A DNA stretch of 64,000 nucleotides, taken from assembly GCA_900539625.1 (NCBI GenBank), contig UQCW01000002.1, positions 62,001 through 126,000 on the forward strand, given 5' to 3'. How positions within the stretch are numbered: position 1 is the first letter of the stretch; every line of letters starts with the position of its first letter. This stretch comes from an uncultured Prevotella sp. (GTDB lineage: Bacteria > Bacteroidota > Bacteroidia > Bacteroidales > Bacteroidaceae). Under the pieces are notes generated by a model. The model was not told where the DNA came from. It was given only the letters and a program-made list of their open reading frames with translations, and searched no databases. Made by a program: the position numbers and the translations under genes. Below, in pieces: positions 9,262 to 17,298 of the stretch.

Positions 9262-9705
9262 ATGAAAAGACAAGGCATCAACCGTAAAAGCGCCCTCGTG
9301 TTCCTCCTCCTCTTCGTGGCCACATGCGCCGTGATTCTCTATTTCAAGGCTGCGTCCGACAAAGCCGCACAAGGCTCCGCCGCCAGCCCCTCCATCAAGA
9401 ACGTAGGGCCGATGGCACGCCCCGACACCACCGTGACGTCCGATGTCCGCTCCGACATCGCCGACACCGCCCACATCGCCGCGCCAGACACCCTTGAGCG
9501 CGACCCCCGTCCCGCCGATGAAGCCGGCGCGGAAGACGGCTACTGGGATGGCTATTACGACGGCGTGGCCGGAAAACCTATGAACGAACACGACACGTCG
9601 AGCAATTTCCCCACCTCCGAAGAGCGCCAAACTTATGCCAGCAACTACAGCGAAGGCTACAAACGCGGCTATGCCGAGGGCAATACGGGGAAGGAAGCAC
9701 AGTAA
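9262..9705 (+). CDS. Small membrane-anchored protein with GY-rich C-terminus
   Basis: 147 residues, not recognised. A single N-terminal hydrophobic helix (SALVFLLLFVATCAVILYF) is followed by a low-complexity A/D/P/T-rich stretch. The C-terminus is rich in aromatic-glycine pairs: GYWDGYYDG near residue 95 and NYSEGYKRGYAEG near residue 130. The topology suggests a short cytoplasmic end and an exposed periplasmic tail. It lies 251 bases after rodA and before a terminator at 9843-9871, so it may be the last gene of the elongasome transcript. Function unknown. Confidence 0.65.
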   Translation: MKRQGINRKSALVFLLLFVATCAVILYFKAASDKAAQGSAASPSIKNVGPMARPDTTVTSDVRSDIADTAHIAAPDTLERDPRPADEAGAEDGYWDGYYDGVAGKPMNEHDTSSNFPTSEERQTYASNYSEGYKRGYAEGNTGKEAQ

Positions 9706-9842
9706 GTTCTCCATAACAGGTTAAACGTTAACCGTCTCATTGTTATTACTTTGGAACGAGCACAGTAACTCCTCCATAACGGTAGTAGCAAAATAATCCG
9801 ACAATTCAATACAAACAAATTTTAAGCACCTGCAAAGAAGAA

Positions 9843-9871
9843 GGAACTTCCATCTGGAGGTTCCTTTTTTT
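9843..9871 (+). terminator. Rho-independent terminator after the elongasome cluster
   Basis: Stem GGAACTTCC/GGAGGTTCC (9 bp with one G-T pair) with loop ATCT, followed by seven T at 9865-9871. Confidence 0.85.
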
Positions 9872-10072
9872 GGTTGGCTTTTTTCCAAGAACAGGCCGTT
9901 CCCTTATGCCTTGCCTCCCCGTTCGCCAAGCACCCCTTTCCCTCGCGTCCGCTGCCGCCCCTGCTCACCGTTAAGTATGACGCGGCCGCTGTTGTGCTAA
10001 GGGAATATTAACAAAGAACAGATGAAGATGTTATAAATTATTGATTAGCATTGATTTATAGGGGTTTGCGTT

Positions 10073-10102
10073 TTTGCGGTATTAAAAAAAATATTATTTT
10101 TG
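10073..10102 (+). promoter_or_regulatory. Promoter for the Cys/His-rich membrane protein gene
   Basis: TTTG at 10073-10076, 18 bases, TATTTTTG at 10095-10102. The predicted leader to the ATG at 10189 is about 75 bases. Confidence 0.65.
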
Positions 10103-10188
10103 CTTTCGTTTCATACAAAGGGCCTTTCACAACCGAATACACTGCGGCCCTTTAAAATAATGTCAGCACAAAAAAGATTTTCAGACTA

Positions 10189-10542
10189 ATGCGACGTATC
10201 GACAATAGACGAAAGAAGTTTGCATGGCTGCTGCTGTTGGTTTACGTGCCGATGCTGCTTGCCATCACCTTCCACCACCATTCGGGGGCGGAAGAAACTG
10301 CTGCGTCCTATTGTTACGATTGCGCCCACCATATCCACCACGACGGACACTTCGTTTCGCAGAGCGCTGTCGTTCAAGAATGCCTGCTCTGTCAGTTGTG
10401 TGCCTTGTCCTATGTGGTGCCGGCGCTCGTCAAAGTGGCTCTTTTTGTGCCTGTCGCTTATGTTGCCTTCCATGCGGCTTGTCCTTTTGTCAAGATGCGC
10501 GAAGGCAACGTTCATTCAACGCGTGCGCCACCTGCGTTTTAA
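10189..10542 (+). CDS. Small membrane protein with Cys/His-rich metal-binding-like loop
   Basis: 117 residues. Two hydrophobic segments (FAWLLLLVYVPMLLAI and ALSYVVPALVKVALFVPVAYVAF) flank a loop with clustered metal-ligand residues: FHHHSG, CYDCAHHIHHDGH and CLLCQLC. Family not recognised. The ligand density suggests binding of a transition metal in or next to the membrane (inference). The TonB-dependent receptor at 11115 is the next gene in the same direction, 572 bases on and separated by a MITE-like element, so the pair may act in metal or metal-complex uptake. It has its own promoter at 10073-10102. Confidence 0.7.
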   Translation: MRRIDNRRKKFAWLLLLVYVPMLLAITFHHHSGAEETAASYCYDCAHHIHHDGHFVSQSAVVQECLLCQLCALSYVVPALVKVALFVPVAYVAFHAACPFVKMREGNVHSTRAPPAF

Positions 10543-10839
10543 TCTCTGTGGCTTTTCAGAAAACAATTTGTTTTTCGGGGTCTCCTATGCTCGAAAAACT
10601 TATGACTTCCAATGATTTATGATGAGAAATGCGAAGCCGGCATTCGCTTGGCTTCCTTTTCCCATCCCCTTCCTTCATGTGCTTGCGTCAGCACATTCGG
10701 CAGTCTCCTTCGCCAAGAAAATGGTGAGGTCGGAGAATCTGCCAAACGGTCGCAAGCGGATGAGGGGGGACCGTGTGTCCCTATAAGCTGGCGGGCAGCA
10801 ACTGAGGCCGTCAGCACAGGCAGGTTTTCAAAAACGTGT

Positions 10840-11029
10840 TAAGTAGGTGGTCAGAATTATTTTTACATTTGGAATGTTCTATCGGGATGCAGATACGCCA
10901 CCTTGGTTGAAGGAGCAATGCGGGCATTGCGACTGAAAACAAGGTAAGTAGATGCGCCCGAGAGGACGTTTCAAATGTAAAAATAATGCTCTTGGCACAT
11001 ATATAAAAATAATTTTGACCACCTACTTA
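10840..11029. mobile_element. MITE-like palindromic element, copy 2
   Basis: 190 bp with 21-bp terminal inverted repeats (10840-10860 and 11009-11029) that agree at 20 positions and begin TAAGTAGGTGGTCA. Inner arms (about 10864-10905 and about 10938-10980) are complementary. The central stem 10915-10930 is GCAATG-CGGG-CATTGC, flanked by GAAGGA and GACTGA exactly as in copy 1 at 2181-2372. Three of its six base pairs differ from copy 1 by paired changes. No coding capacity. Confidence 0.78.
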
Positions 11030-11050
11030 TAGTATAGATTCCATATAAAC

Positions 11051-11058
11051 TAACTTTG
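11051..11058 (+). promoter_or_regulatory. Possible -7 box for the TonB-dependent receptor
   Basis: TAACTTTG matches the -7 consensus, 57 bases before the ATG, but there is no TTTG at the expected distance upstream. The gene may need an activator, or this may not be the promoter. Confidence 0.35.
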
Positions 11059-11114
11059 AACACCCGCCTGTAACATCAAGAATTACATTTGTTTAATAAA
11101 TATCTAAAGTAAAA

Positions 11115-13520
11115 ATGAAATCAAAGAATTATCAGTTGGTGCTGCTTGCCGCAGCATTGACAGTCTCATTTGGGGCTCAAGCAGCCAAGGTAGATAATGT
11201 AGTTAACAACACCGCAGAGGCCAAGCGCGTTGAAAATCCTCTGCGGGAAAACACCGACAAACGCACGGATGCCAATATCTACGGGCATGTGATTGACAAG
11301 AAGACCGGAGAGCACATGCCGTTTGTCACAATACAACTCAAAGGCACCACCATCGCCACGACAACCGACAAGACAGGGCACTATTTCCTGAAAAATCTGC
11401 CCGAAGGCACACACACCATTGTGGTGAAATTCCTGGGGTATCAAACAGTGGAGAAAACCGTGACCGTGAAGCACGATGCCACGCAGGAACAAAATTTCTC
11501 CCTGGAGGCCGACGACGTGTCGCTCGACGAGGTGGTGGTTTCCGCCAACCGCAACGAAACTGCAAGACGCCTGGCACCAAATCTGGTGAACGTGATTGGG
11601 CCGAAGCTCCTCGATGTCACCCAGAGCGTCTGTCTGGCTCAGGGACTCAATTTCCAGCCTGGCGTGCGCACGGAAGACAATTGCCAAAACTGCGGTTTCA
11701 CCCAGGTGAGAATCAACGGACTTGATGGCCACTATTCGCAAATTTTGGTCAATTCCCGTTCTGTCTTCTCTTCACTCAACGGCGTTTATGGGCTGGAGCA
11801 GATTCCTGCCAACATGATCGACCGCGTGGAGGTCGTCAGAGGCGGCGGTTCGGCGCTCTTCGGCGCCTCTGCCATTGGCGGAACCATTAATATTATCACC
11901 AAGGAGCCGATTCGCAATTCGGCCACCTTCGGCCACACCTTCATGTCGATAGGCGGCTCCAACAGTTTCGACAATGTGAGCACGGGCAACGTCTCCTTGG
12001 TCACCGACGACAACAAGGCCGGCGTTTATGCTTACGGGCAGACGCGTAATCGGCAGGGCTATGACCACGATGGTGATGGATATACCGAATTGCCGGCGCT
12101 AAAGAACCAAACGTTCGGTCTCAGTTCTTATTTCCGTATGTCGCCATACACCAAACTCAGTTTGCAGTATCATGGCATCCATGAGTTTCGCCGTGGCGGC
12201 AACATGCTCAATCTGACGCCCCATCTGGCGAACATCACCGAGCAGGTGGAGCACGACATCCAAGGCGGTGGTCTCACCTTTGATTATTTTGCCCCCAACG
12301 AGAAAAACCGCCTCTCCACTTATTTCTCCTTCCAGACAACAGCCCGCAAGAGCTATTACGGCGGCATCGGCGAGGGAACGGAGGAAGACCGCGAAACGGC
12401 CGAGAAAGCTTATGGCACCACCCGCGACTTCACTTATGTTGCGGGAACGCAGTATGTACACAATTTCGACCATTTGCTCTTCATGCCCTCCGACCTCACC
12501 ATCGGTGCGGAGTATAACCACGATGGCTTGAAAGACGTCATTCTCGGTTACGACCGTCATTTCAAGCAAGACGTCAACATCGGCAGCTTCTTCTTCCAAA
12601 ATGAATGGAAAAACAAGCAGTGGAGCTTCCTCCTCGGCGGCCGTTTCGACAAGCATAACCTTGTGGATCGCGTCATCTTCAGTCCGCGTGCCAACCTGCG
12701 TTTCAACCCCACGGAGAAAGTGAACCTGCGCATCACCTATGCCGGTGGATTCCGTGCGCCACAAGCGTTTGATGAAGACCTGCACGTGGGCGTTGTGGGC
12801 GGCGAAAGACTTGTCACCGTCTTGGCCGACAATCTGAAGGAAGAACGCTCCAACAGTCTCAGCGTCTCTGCCGACCTCTATCGCAAGTTTGGCTCGGTGC
12901 AGACCAACCTCTTGATTGAAGGTTTTTACACCGACCTCAACAACGTTTTTGCCCTCCGCAAGCTCGATCGCCCCGACGCACAAGGCAATACGGTGCAGGA
13001 GCGCTACAATGCCTATGGTGCTAAGGTCTTCGGATTGAACCTTGAAGGAAAAGCGATGTTCACCCGTTGGTTTACGCTCCAGGCAGGCCTCACCTTGCAG
13101 CAGAGCCACTACGACGAGGCGATTGCATGGAACGACGAAGTGCCCGAGCAGAAATATAAGAAAATGATGCGCACGCCCAACGTCTATGGTTATTTCACGG
13201 CCTCCTTCACCCCAGTGAAGCAACTCACGGCTTCGCTCACGGGCAACTACACGGGCAGCATGCTCGTGGGCCATTCAGCAGGCTCTGGCGTGGAGACCCC
13301 TGTGGCCGTGAATACGCCGAAGTTTATGGAAATGAATTTGAAACTGGCTTACGACTTCCCCGTCAGCAAGAGCTTCACGCTTCAAGTGAACGGTGGCATT
13401 CAGAACCTCACCAATTCATATCAGAAGGATTTCGACAAGTCGTGGAACCGTGATTCCAATTATATCTACGGCCCTTCTCTGCCAAGAAGCTACTATGCAG
13501 GCGTGAAGGTGGTCTATTGA
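11115..13520 (+). CDS. TonB-dependent outer-membrane receptor
   Basis: 801 residues. A Sec signal peptide (LVLLAAALTVSFGAQAA) is followed by a carboxypeptidase-regulatory-like beta-sandwich (about residues 52-132, with GHVIDKKTGEHMPFVTIQLKG) and DEVVVSANR as the likely TonB-box region. Next come the plug (about 150-270) and a 22-strand-type barrel ending in YYAGVKVVY with a terminal aromatic. The plug carries CQNCGF and GGSALFGASAIGGTINIITK. The architecture is that of siderophore/B12/metal-complex receptors rather than SusC, and no SusD partner is present. The upstream Cys/His-rich membrane protein hints at a metal substrate (inference). Confidence 0.93.
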   Translation: MKSKNYQLVLLAAALTVSFGAQAAKVDNVVNNTAEAKRVENPLRENTDKRTDANIYGHVIDKKTGEHMPFVTIQLKGTTIATTTDKTGHYFLKNLPEGTHTIVVKFLGYQTVEKTVTVKHDATQEQNFSLEADDVSLDEVVVSANRNETARRLAPNLVNVIGPKLLDVTQSVCLAQGLNFQPGVRTEDNCQNCGFTQVRINGLDGHYSQILVNSRSVFSSLNGVYGLEQIPANMIDRVEVVRGGGSALFGASAIGGTINIITKEPIRNSATFGHTFMSIGGSNSFDNVSTGNVSLVTDDNKAGVYAYGQTRNRQGYDHDGDGYTELPALKNQTFGLSSYFRMSPYTKLSLQYHGIHEFRRGGNMLNLTPHLANITEQVEHDIQGGGLTFDYFAPNEKNRLSTYFSFQTTARKSYYGGIGEGTEEDRETAEKAYGTTRDFTYVAGTQYVHNFDHLLFMPSDLTIGAEYNHDGLKDVILGYDRHFKQDVNIGSFFFQNEWKNKQWSFLLGGRFDKHNLVDRVIFSPRANLRFNPTEKVNLRITYAGGFRAPQAFDEDLHVGVVGGERLVTVLADNLKEERSNSLSVSADLYRKFGSVQTNLLIEGFYTDLNNVFALRKLDRPDAQGNTVQERYNAYGAKVFGLNLEGKAMFTRWFTLQAGLTLQQSHYDEAIAWNDEVPEQKYKKMMRTPNVYGYFTASFTPVKQLTASLTGNYTGSMLVGHSAGSGVETPVAVNTPKFMEMNLKLAYDFPVSKSFTLQVNGGIQNLTNSYQKDFDKSWNRDSNYIYGPSLPRSYYAGVKVVY

Positions 13521-13549
13521 TGCCGCTCTTCGTTCCATCATTCCCCGAT

Positions 13550-13653
13550 ACAAGTCATCTACTCGCGGCCGCCGGTAACGCTACTCGCGGCCGCAGGTAG
13601 CACGATTCGCGGCCGAGGGTAATGCTACTCGCGGCCGCGAATCGATGACTTGT
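13550..13653. repeat. GC-rich direct repeats inside an inverted repeat
   Basis: Four imperfect units of about 22 bp (near 13559, 13581, 13603 and 13625) carry the core CTCGCGGCCGC; three retain a full GCGGCCGC. The outer arms 13550-13572 and 13631-13653 are 23-bp inverted repeats with about 21 matches (ACAAGTCATC at the outer ends). The array lies between the receptor stop and the terminator at 13682. Function unknown. Confidence 0.75.
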
Positions 13654-13681
13654 CATAGGAATCAGGGAAAGCGTATAAAAC

Positions 13682-13726
13682 AAATCCCCGCAGGCACCTG
13701 TTGTTCAGATGCCTGCGGGGATTTTT
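13682..13726. terminator. Bidirectional terminator between the receptor gene and manC
   Basis: A perfect 15-bp stem (13682-13696 against 13710-13724, AAATCCCCGCAGGCA and complement) with a 13-base loop and T/A runs at both ends. It separates convergent genes. Confidence 0.9.
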
Positions 13727-13750
13727 CGTAAATGTCAAGCGGGGACGGGA

Positions 13751-15109
13751 TTATTCGATGTTCGTGTTCCAGTCCCAATCAAAGCGTTCGATGTCCTCTT
13801 CGATGAGCGGGTTGCCCGTCTGCACCTCGATGAAGGTGAGGTCTGAAAGCGCTTTGATGGCGTGGAAGTGTTCCTTTTTGATGACCAGCACATCGCCCCT
13901 CGAAACGCGTTTTTGCACGCCGTCGAGCACGAAGATGCCTTCGCCGTCCACGATGGTCCACACTTCTGCGCGGTGGTGGTGGATTTGGTAGCTGATGTTC
14001 TTCCCCGCTTTCAGCGTGATGCTCTTCGTGAGCGATTGCAATCCGTCGGGGTAGGTCACGCAGTCGAGCACGCGGTAAGTGCCCCAGCGGCGTTCTTCAT
14101 ACATGGGGCGCGTTGACAGTTCGCGAACGGCATTCTTGATGTTTTTCGATGCCGTTTTCTCACACACGAGAATGCCGTCGGGCGAGGCGGCAATTATGAT
14201 GTCGCGCAGTCCGTCGCAGAAAACGGGAATGCCCAGTTCGTTCACCACGTGGGTGTTCTCGTTGTGTTCGCCCATCTTCACGTTGCCGATGTGCGTGCTC
14301 GGGAGCACGTCGCAGAGCGTGCTCCACGTGCCGAGGTCTTTCCATTCGCCGTAAAACGGCACCATGACCAGGGATTTCTCGCGCTCCACCACCTCATAGT
14401 CGAAACTGATTTTTGGGAAGGCGCCAAACGCCTTGCAGATGTCACCATAGCTCTCGCCTTGTGCGTACTTCCCGACGATGTCTGTCATGTAGCCCAGCCG
14501 GAAGGCAAAGACACCAGCGTTCCAGCAAGCCCCCATTCTGAGAAGGCGGCGCGCTGTCTCCGTGTCGGGTTTTTCGAAGAACAACTCCACCTCCTGCACT
14601 TCGCTGCCTGCCGCTGTGTCTTCTTTCGGCAGGATATATCCGAATTTGTCGCTGGCGTTTTTGGGCTTCACCCCCATGAGGACAAGGTCGGCCTTGTTCG
14701 CTTCCACCGCTTCCGCCATCCTCTTGATGATGTCGAAGTAGCTGTTTTCCGTGTAGACGTCGCAGGGCATAACGACGACCACTTCGTCTCTGCCACATCC
14801 CTTTTCCTTGGCCAAGAAACTCGAGGCAAGCGCAATGGCAGGGAACGTCCCCCTGCGCTCCGTTTCCGCAACGATGTTGATGTCGTTGCCCAGTTGGTTG
14901 ATGATGTTGTCGCGCTGGGCGGTGTTGGTGGCCACGGTGATATCCTTCGTCTGGAGATTTTCGCGAATCTGCCGCACCAGTCGTTGCAGCATCGACTCCG
15001 TCCCTCCTGTTGGCGACGCGAGCAGGGGAAGAAACTGTTTGCTGCGCCCGTCGTTATTGAGCGGCCACAGTCTTTTGCCCGATCCTCCTGATAGTAATAT
15101 GAGTTGCAT
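13751..15109 (-). CDS. manC: Mannose-1-phosphate guanylyltransferase with C-terminal cupin
   Basis: 452 residues. The N-terminal nucleotidyltransferase starts MQLILLSGGSGKRLWPL, the signature GTP-binding loop. Later motifs include VVVMPCDVY, FFEKPD and WNAGVFAFR. The C-terminal part (about residues 330-450) is a type II phosphomannose-isomerase cupin with ISYQIHHHRAEVWTIVDGEG. It makes GDP-mannose for glycan or capsule synthesis in the cytosol. A well-matched promoter is at 15134-15164. Confidence 0.94.
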   Translation of the reverse strand: MQLILLSGGSGKRLWPLNNDGRSKQFLPLLASPTGGTESMLQRLVRQIRENLQTKDITVATNTAQRDNIINQLGNDINIVAETERRGTFPAIALASSFLAKEKGCGRDEVVVVMPCDVYTENSYFDIIKRMAEAVEANKADLVLMGVKPKNASDKFGYILPKEDTAAGSEVQEVELFFEKPDTETARRLLRMGACWNAGVFAFRLGYMTDIVGKYAQGESYGDICKAFGAFPKISFDYEVVEREKSLVMVPFYGEWKDLGTWSTLCDVLPSTHIGNVKMGEHNENTHVVNELGIPVFCDGLRDIIIAASPDGILVCEKTASKNIKNAVRELSTRPMYEERRWGTYRVLDCVTYPDGLQSLTKSITLKAGKNISYQIHHHRAEVWTIVDGEGIFVLDGVQKRVSRGDVLVIKKEHFHAIKALSDLTFIEVQTGNPLIEEDIERFDWDWNTNIE

Positions 15110-15133
15110 CTGTTGTTTTTATTTGTTATGTGG

Positions 15134-15164
15134 CAAAAGTAGCAATTTTTGTCAGGCGGCCAAA
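15134..15164 (-). promoter_or_regulatory. Promoter for manC
   Basis: On the minus strand, TTTG (15161-15164), 19 bases, TACTTTTG (15134-15141), ending 25 bases before the manC ATG. This is a strong Bacteroidetes consensus match. Confidence 0.8.
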
Positions 15165-15197
15165 AGATATTTCTGCAAATCTTTGGTCACGGCAATG

Positions 15198-15248
15198 AAA
15201 AGCACGGATTGCCGCTGGCGCAGATGCCAGGCCAATCCGTGCTTTTTT
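15198..15248 (+). terminator. Strong hairpin with T-tract in the manC-abi gap
   Basis: AAAAGCACGGATT (15198-15210) pairs with AATCCGTGCTTTT (15234-15246), with an inner GGC/GCC extension. It sits between divergently transcribed genes, so it may terminate a transcript of a lost gene or a small RNA, or block readthrough. An open frame on the minus strand (15126-15485) crosses it and was not accepted as a gene. Confidence 0.6.
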
Positions 15249-15447
15249 ATGAGGTGTTTCGTCTTCGTTCCTTGCGAACCAACTGAGAGCCTTAGGCTGG
15301 TTCTGCAATCTGATGCATTTGCAACTCTCTTCAAAACCGCGTGTCGCATAAATCTCCTCGGTTCTGGCGAAAATCTTCTGTTTTGTGATGTCTCTGTGCT
15401 TGAAACCCATGAGATTGATGTATTGGAGCGAAATATCTGGTTGTGGA

Positions 15448-15479
15448 TTTGTAGTTTTGGAAATAACTTCGTATTTTTG
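15448..15479 (+). promoter_or_regulatory. Promoter for the Abi_2 gene
   Basis: TTTG at 15448-15451, 20 bases, TATTTTTG at 15472-15479. The leader to the ATG at 15550 is about 65 bases and contains a GTCCCACC/GGGTGGGAC-like hairpin (about 15491-15530). Confidence 0.65.
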
Positions 15480-15549
15480 CAGCAACAGTTCCCACCACGC
15501 TTCCCGAAGAACAGCGAACCAGGGTGGGACTTTTGCTTTTTATACACCT

Positions 15550-16314
15550 ATGAGATATTCAAAACAGCCATTAGATTTTACCGATATTCTCAAGCTCTTG
15601 AAATCACGTGGTCTTATCATCCGGGATGAAAGTAAAGCCATCGAATGTTTGAATGTCATCAGCTATTTCCGTCTGGATAATTATTTTCACCCAATGGAAA
15701 GCGACAAAATTTTGCACACATTCAAATCTAATAGCTATTTTGAAAACGCAGTTAGTCTGTATGCGTTTGACTGCAAATTGCGTGTGCTTATATTTTCGGC
15801 TATCCAATCAGCAGAGATTGCCTTGCGTTCAAAGATGATACATCATTTTTCTTTGTGTTATGGTGCTTTCTGGTTTACAGACTATACATGCTTTAGAAAC
15901 CGGGACATCTTTGACAAATGTCTGAGCCAAATCAAGCAAGAACTTTCTCGCACAAGAGAAGATTTCATTATCGAACATCAGAACAAATATTCAGACCCAG
16001 TTTTTCCTCCAGTGTGGAAAACTCTTGAGGTCACGTCGTTTGGAACGCTTTCAAAACTGTTCTGTAATTTCTCCGACAACCACGTAAAGAAAAGAATTGC
16101 TCGTGAATTTAATCTCCCCCAGCATCTCGTTCTTGAAAGTTGGATTAAGAGTGCTGTCGTCTTAAGGAATTGTCTTGCACACCATTCCAGGATTTGGAAC
16201 AGGAAGTTTCCTGTCAGGCCGCAAGTCAATGTTGCTTTGCGTGGCAATTGGATTAAGCCGTTAGTGGGGAATGCAGATAAACTCTATCCGCAAGTCTATA
16301 CTATGGTTTTGTAA
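15550..16314 (+). CDS. Abi_2 (AbiD/AbiF)-family protein with HEPN-type motif
   Basis: 254 residues from ATG 15550; the longer frame back to 15385 is non-homologous leader and includes the promoter. It begins with the family hallmark SKQPLDFTDILKLLKSRGLIIRDESKAIECLNVISYFRL. It contains IFSAIQSAEIALRSKMIHHF and, near residue 215, VVLRNCLAHHSRIWNR, an R-N-x-x-x-H-like HEPN ribonuclease motif. Abi_2 proteins are associated with abortive phage infection, presumably by RNA cleavage (family knowledge). It sits alone at the border of the accessory region. Confidence 0.88.
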   Translation: MRYSKQPLDFTDILKLLKSRGLIIRDESKAIECLNVISYFRLDNYFHPMESDKILHTFKSNSYFENAVSLYAFDCKLRVLIFSAIQSAEIALRSKMIHHFSLCYGAFWFTDYTCFRNRDIFDKCLSQIKQELSRTREDFIIEHQNKYSDPVFPPVWKTLEVTSFGTLSKLFCNFSDNHVKKRIAREFNLPQHLVLESWIKSAVVLRNCLAHHSRIWNRKFPVRPQVNVALRGNWIKPLVGNADKLYPQVYTMVL

Positions 16315-16659
16315 CCCTTTGAAAACCAGTTGATATATAAATATATGTCTTTTTCAAGAAACAATACAGAAACAAAATGTCAGAGAAACAACATTTTCGC
16401 ATTTTCCTTGTTTCCTATTGTTTCTTTGGTTTCTGTTGGTTGCATTTTAAGGCTTAGCTGAAAAATTCATCAGTCTATTTCAACCGTATACAACCTTCAA
16501 ACAATCCCAAATGATTTACAATTGACGGAATCATTGATATTTTCATGCTGGCAAAAAGAGAGATAGATTCCAAGAATCCTCTTGGTTTACGACAATAACA
16601 ATGCCATTTCATATCTATGCTTCACTTGCCATACTGTTGCAAAGGTACATAAATTTCTC

Positions 16660-16809
16660 CATATATACTTTACTTTGGTTTAGCCTATATATAAAGGCTA
16701 ACCCGTAAAGTGAACTATTCCACATAAACCATACTGCCATTTGTGAGTCGCAGCCAAAAGAGAATATGCGCATAATGCTTGTGCGTACCTTTCTCTTTTC
16801 ACTGCAATC
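16660..16809. repeat. 150-bp hairpin repeat, copy A
   Basis: It starts CATATATACTTTACTT. Two stem-loops are visible: ACTTTAC...GGTTTAGCC/TATATATA/AGGCTAACC...GTAAAGT, then CAAAAGAGAA.../...TTCTCTTTTC. It aligns with copy B at an offset of 195-197 bases. Confidence 0.75.
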
Positions 16810-16854
16810 ATCCCATTTTACACCCTCATCCCCACATTTACAAAAATCACTTCA

Positions 16855-17006
16855 CATATATACTTTACTTCGGTTTAGCCTATATATAAGACTAACCACG
16901 TAAAGTGAACAATTCCATATAAACCAGATTGCCATTTGTAGGGTTACAGCCAAAAGAAAAAGCTGCACATAATGCTTGTGTGCAACTTTCTCTTTTGGCT
17001 GCAATC
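16855..17006. repeat. 150-bp hairpin repeat, copy B
   Basis: Diverged copy of 16660-16809, by eye about 80% identical, with both hairpins preserved (for example CCAAAAGAAAAAG paired with CTTTCTCTTTTGG). The mismatches are spread along the unit, which indicates an old duplication. Confidence 0.75.
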
Positions 17007-17298
17007 GTTCTGGTGTACGGTTGATATTCCATCTTTACACTGACCACCTTTCTTTTCGCTGCATACTTGGGGACTTGTAGATAATAATTGTGTTGCAAAG
17101 GTACTTCTCATGTCTTCTGCCTTGCAAGGTCTGCGCCTTGCGGTTCATCGGAAAAATCTCCACCTCGGTTGACACTGAGGTTGTATTTTACCATGAAACC
17201 TTGCATGCAGATACATGAGACCTTTTGAGGCAACATAATTTTATCAAATCCCCAAGTAGCTGTAGCTATAAGAGGGAAGTAACAAAACTTAAAAACAA

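Larger units (their letters stand above)
9706..10188. other. Intergenic region with terminator and promoter
   Basis: No gene is apparent in these 483 bases. They contain the terminator at 9843-9871 and the promoter at 10073-10102. Nothing else was recognised between 9872 and 10072. Confidence 0.6.
10543..11114. other. Intergenic region before the TonB receptor
   Basis: No supported gene. A 76-residue open frame at 10612-10842 lacks family features. The right half is the MITE-like element 10840-11029, followed by a possible -7 box at 11051-11058. Confidence 0.6.
16315..17298. other. Non-coding border region with diverged tandem repeats
   Basis: No credible gene in about 980 bases; the 68-residue minus-strand frame at 16892-17098 begins with TTG and lies in repeat DNA. 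The region holds repeat copies A and B (16660-17006). Minus-strand -7-like boxes TACCTTTG are at 16640-16647 and 17096-17103; the second has CTTG 21 bases upstream and would read leftward through both repeats. Confidence 0.6.

Noticed and set aside
13550..13653. CRISPR array
   Set aside because: The units are contiguous, imperfect and GC-rich without unique spacers, and no cas genes are nearby.
15126..15485. 119-residue minus-strand frame upstream of manC
   Set aside because: It crosses the manC promoter and a strong terminator hairpin and has no family similarity that I can see.
16892..17098. 68-residue minus-strand frame in the repeat region
   Set aside because: It begins with TTG inside a promoter-like TACCTTTG context and runs through repeat copy B.
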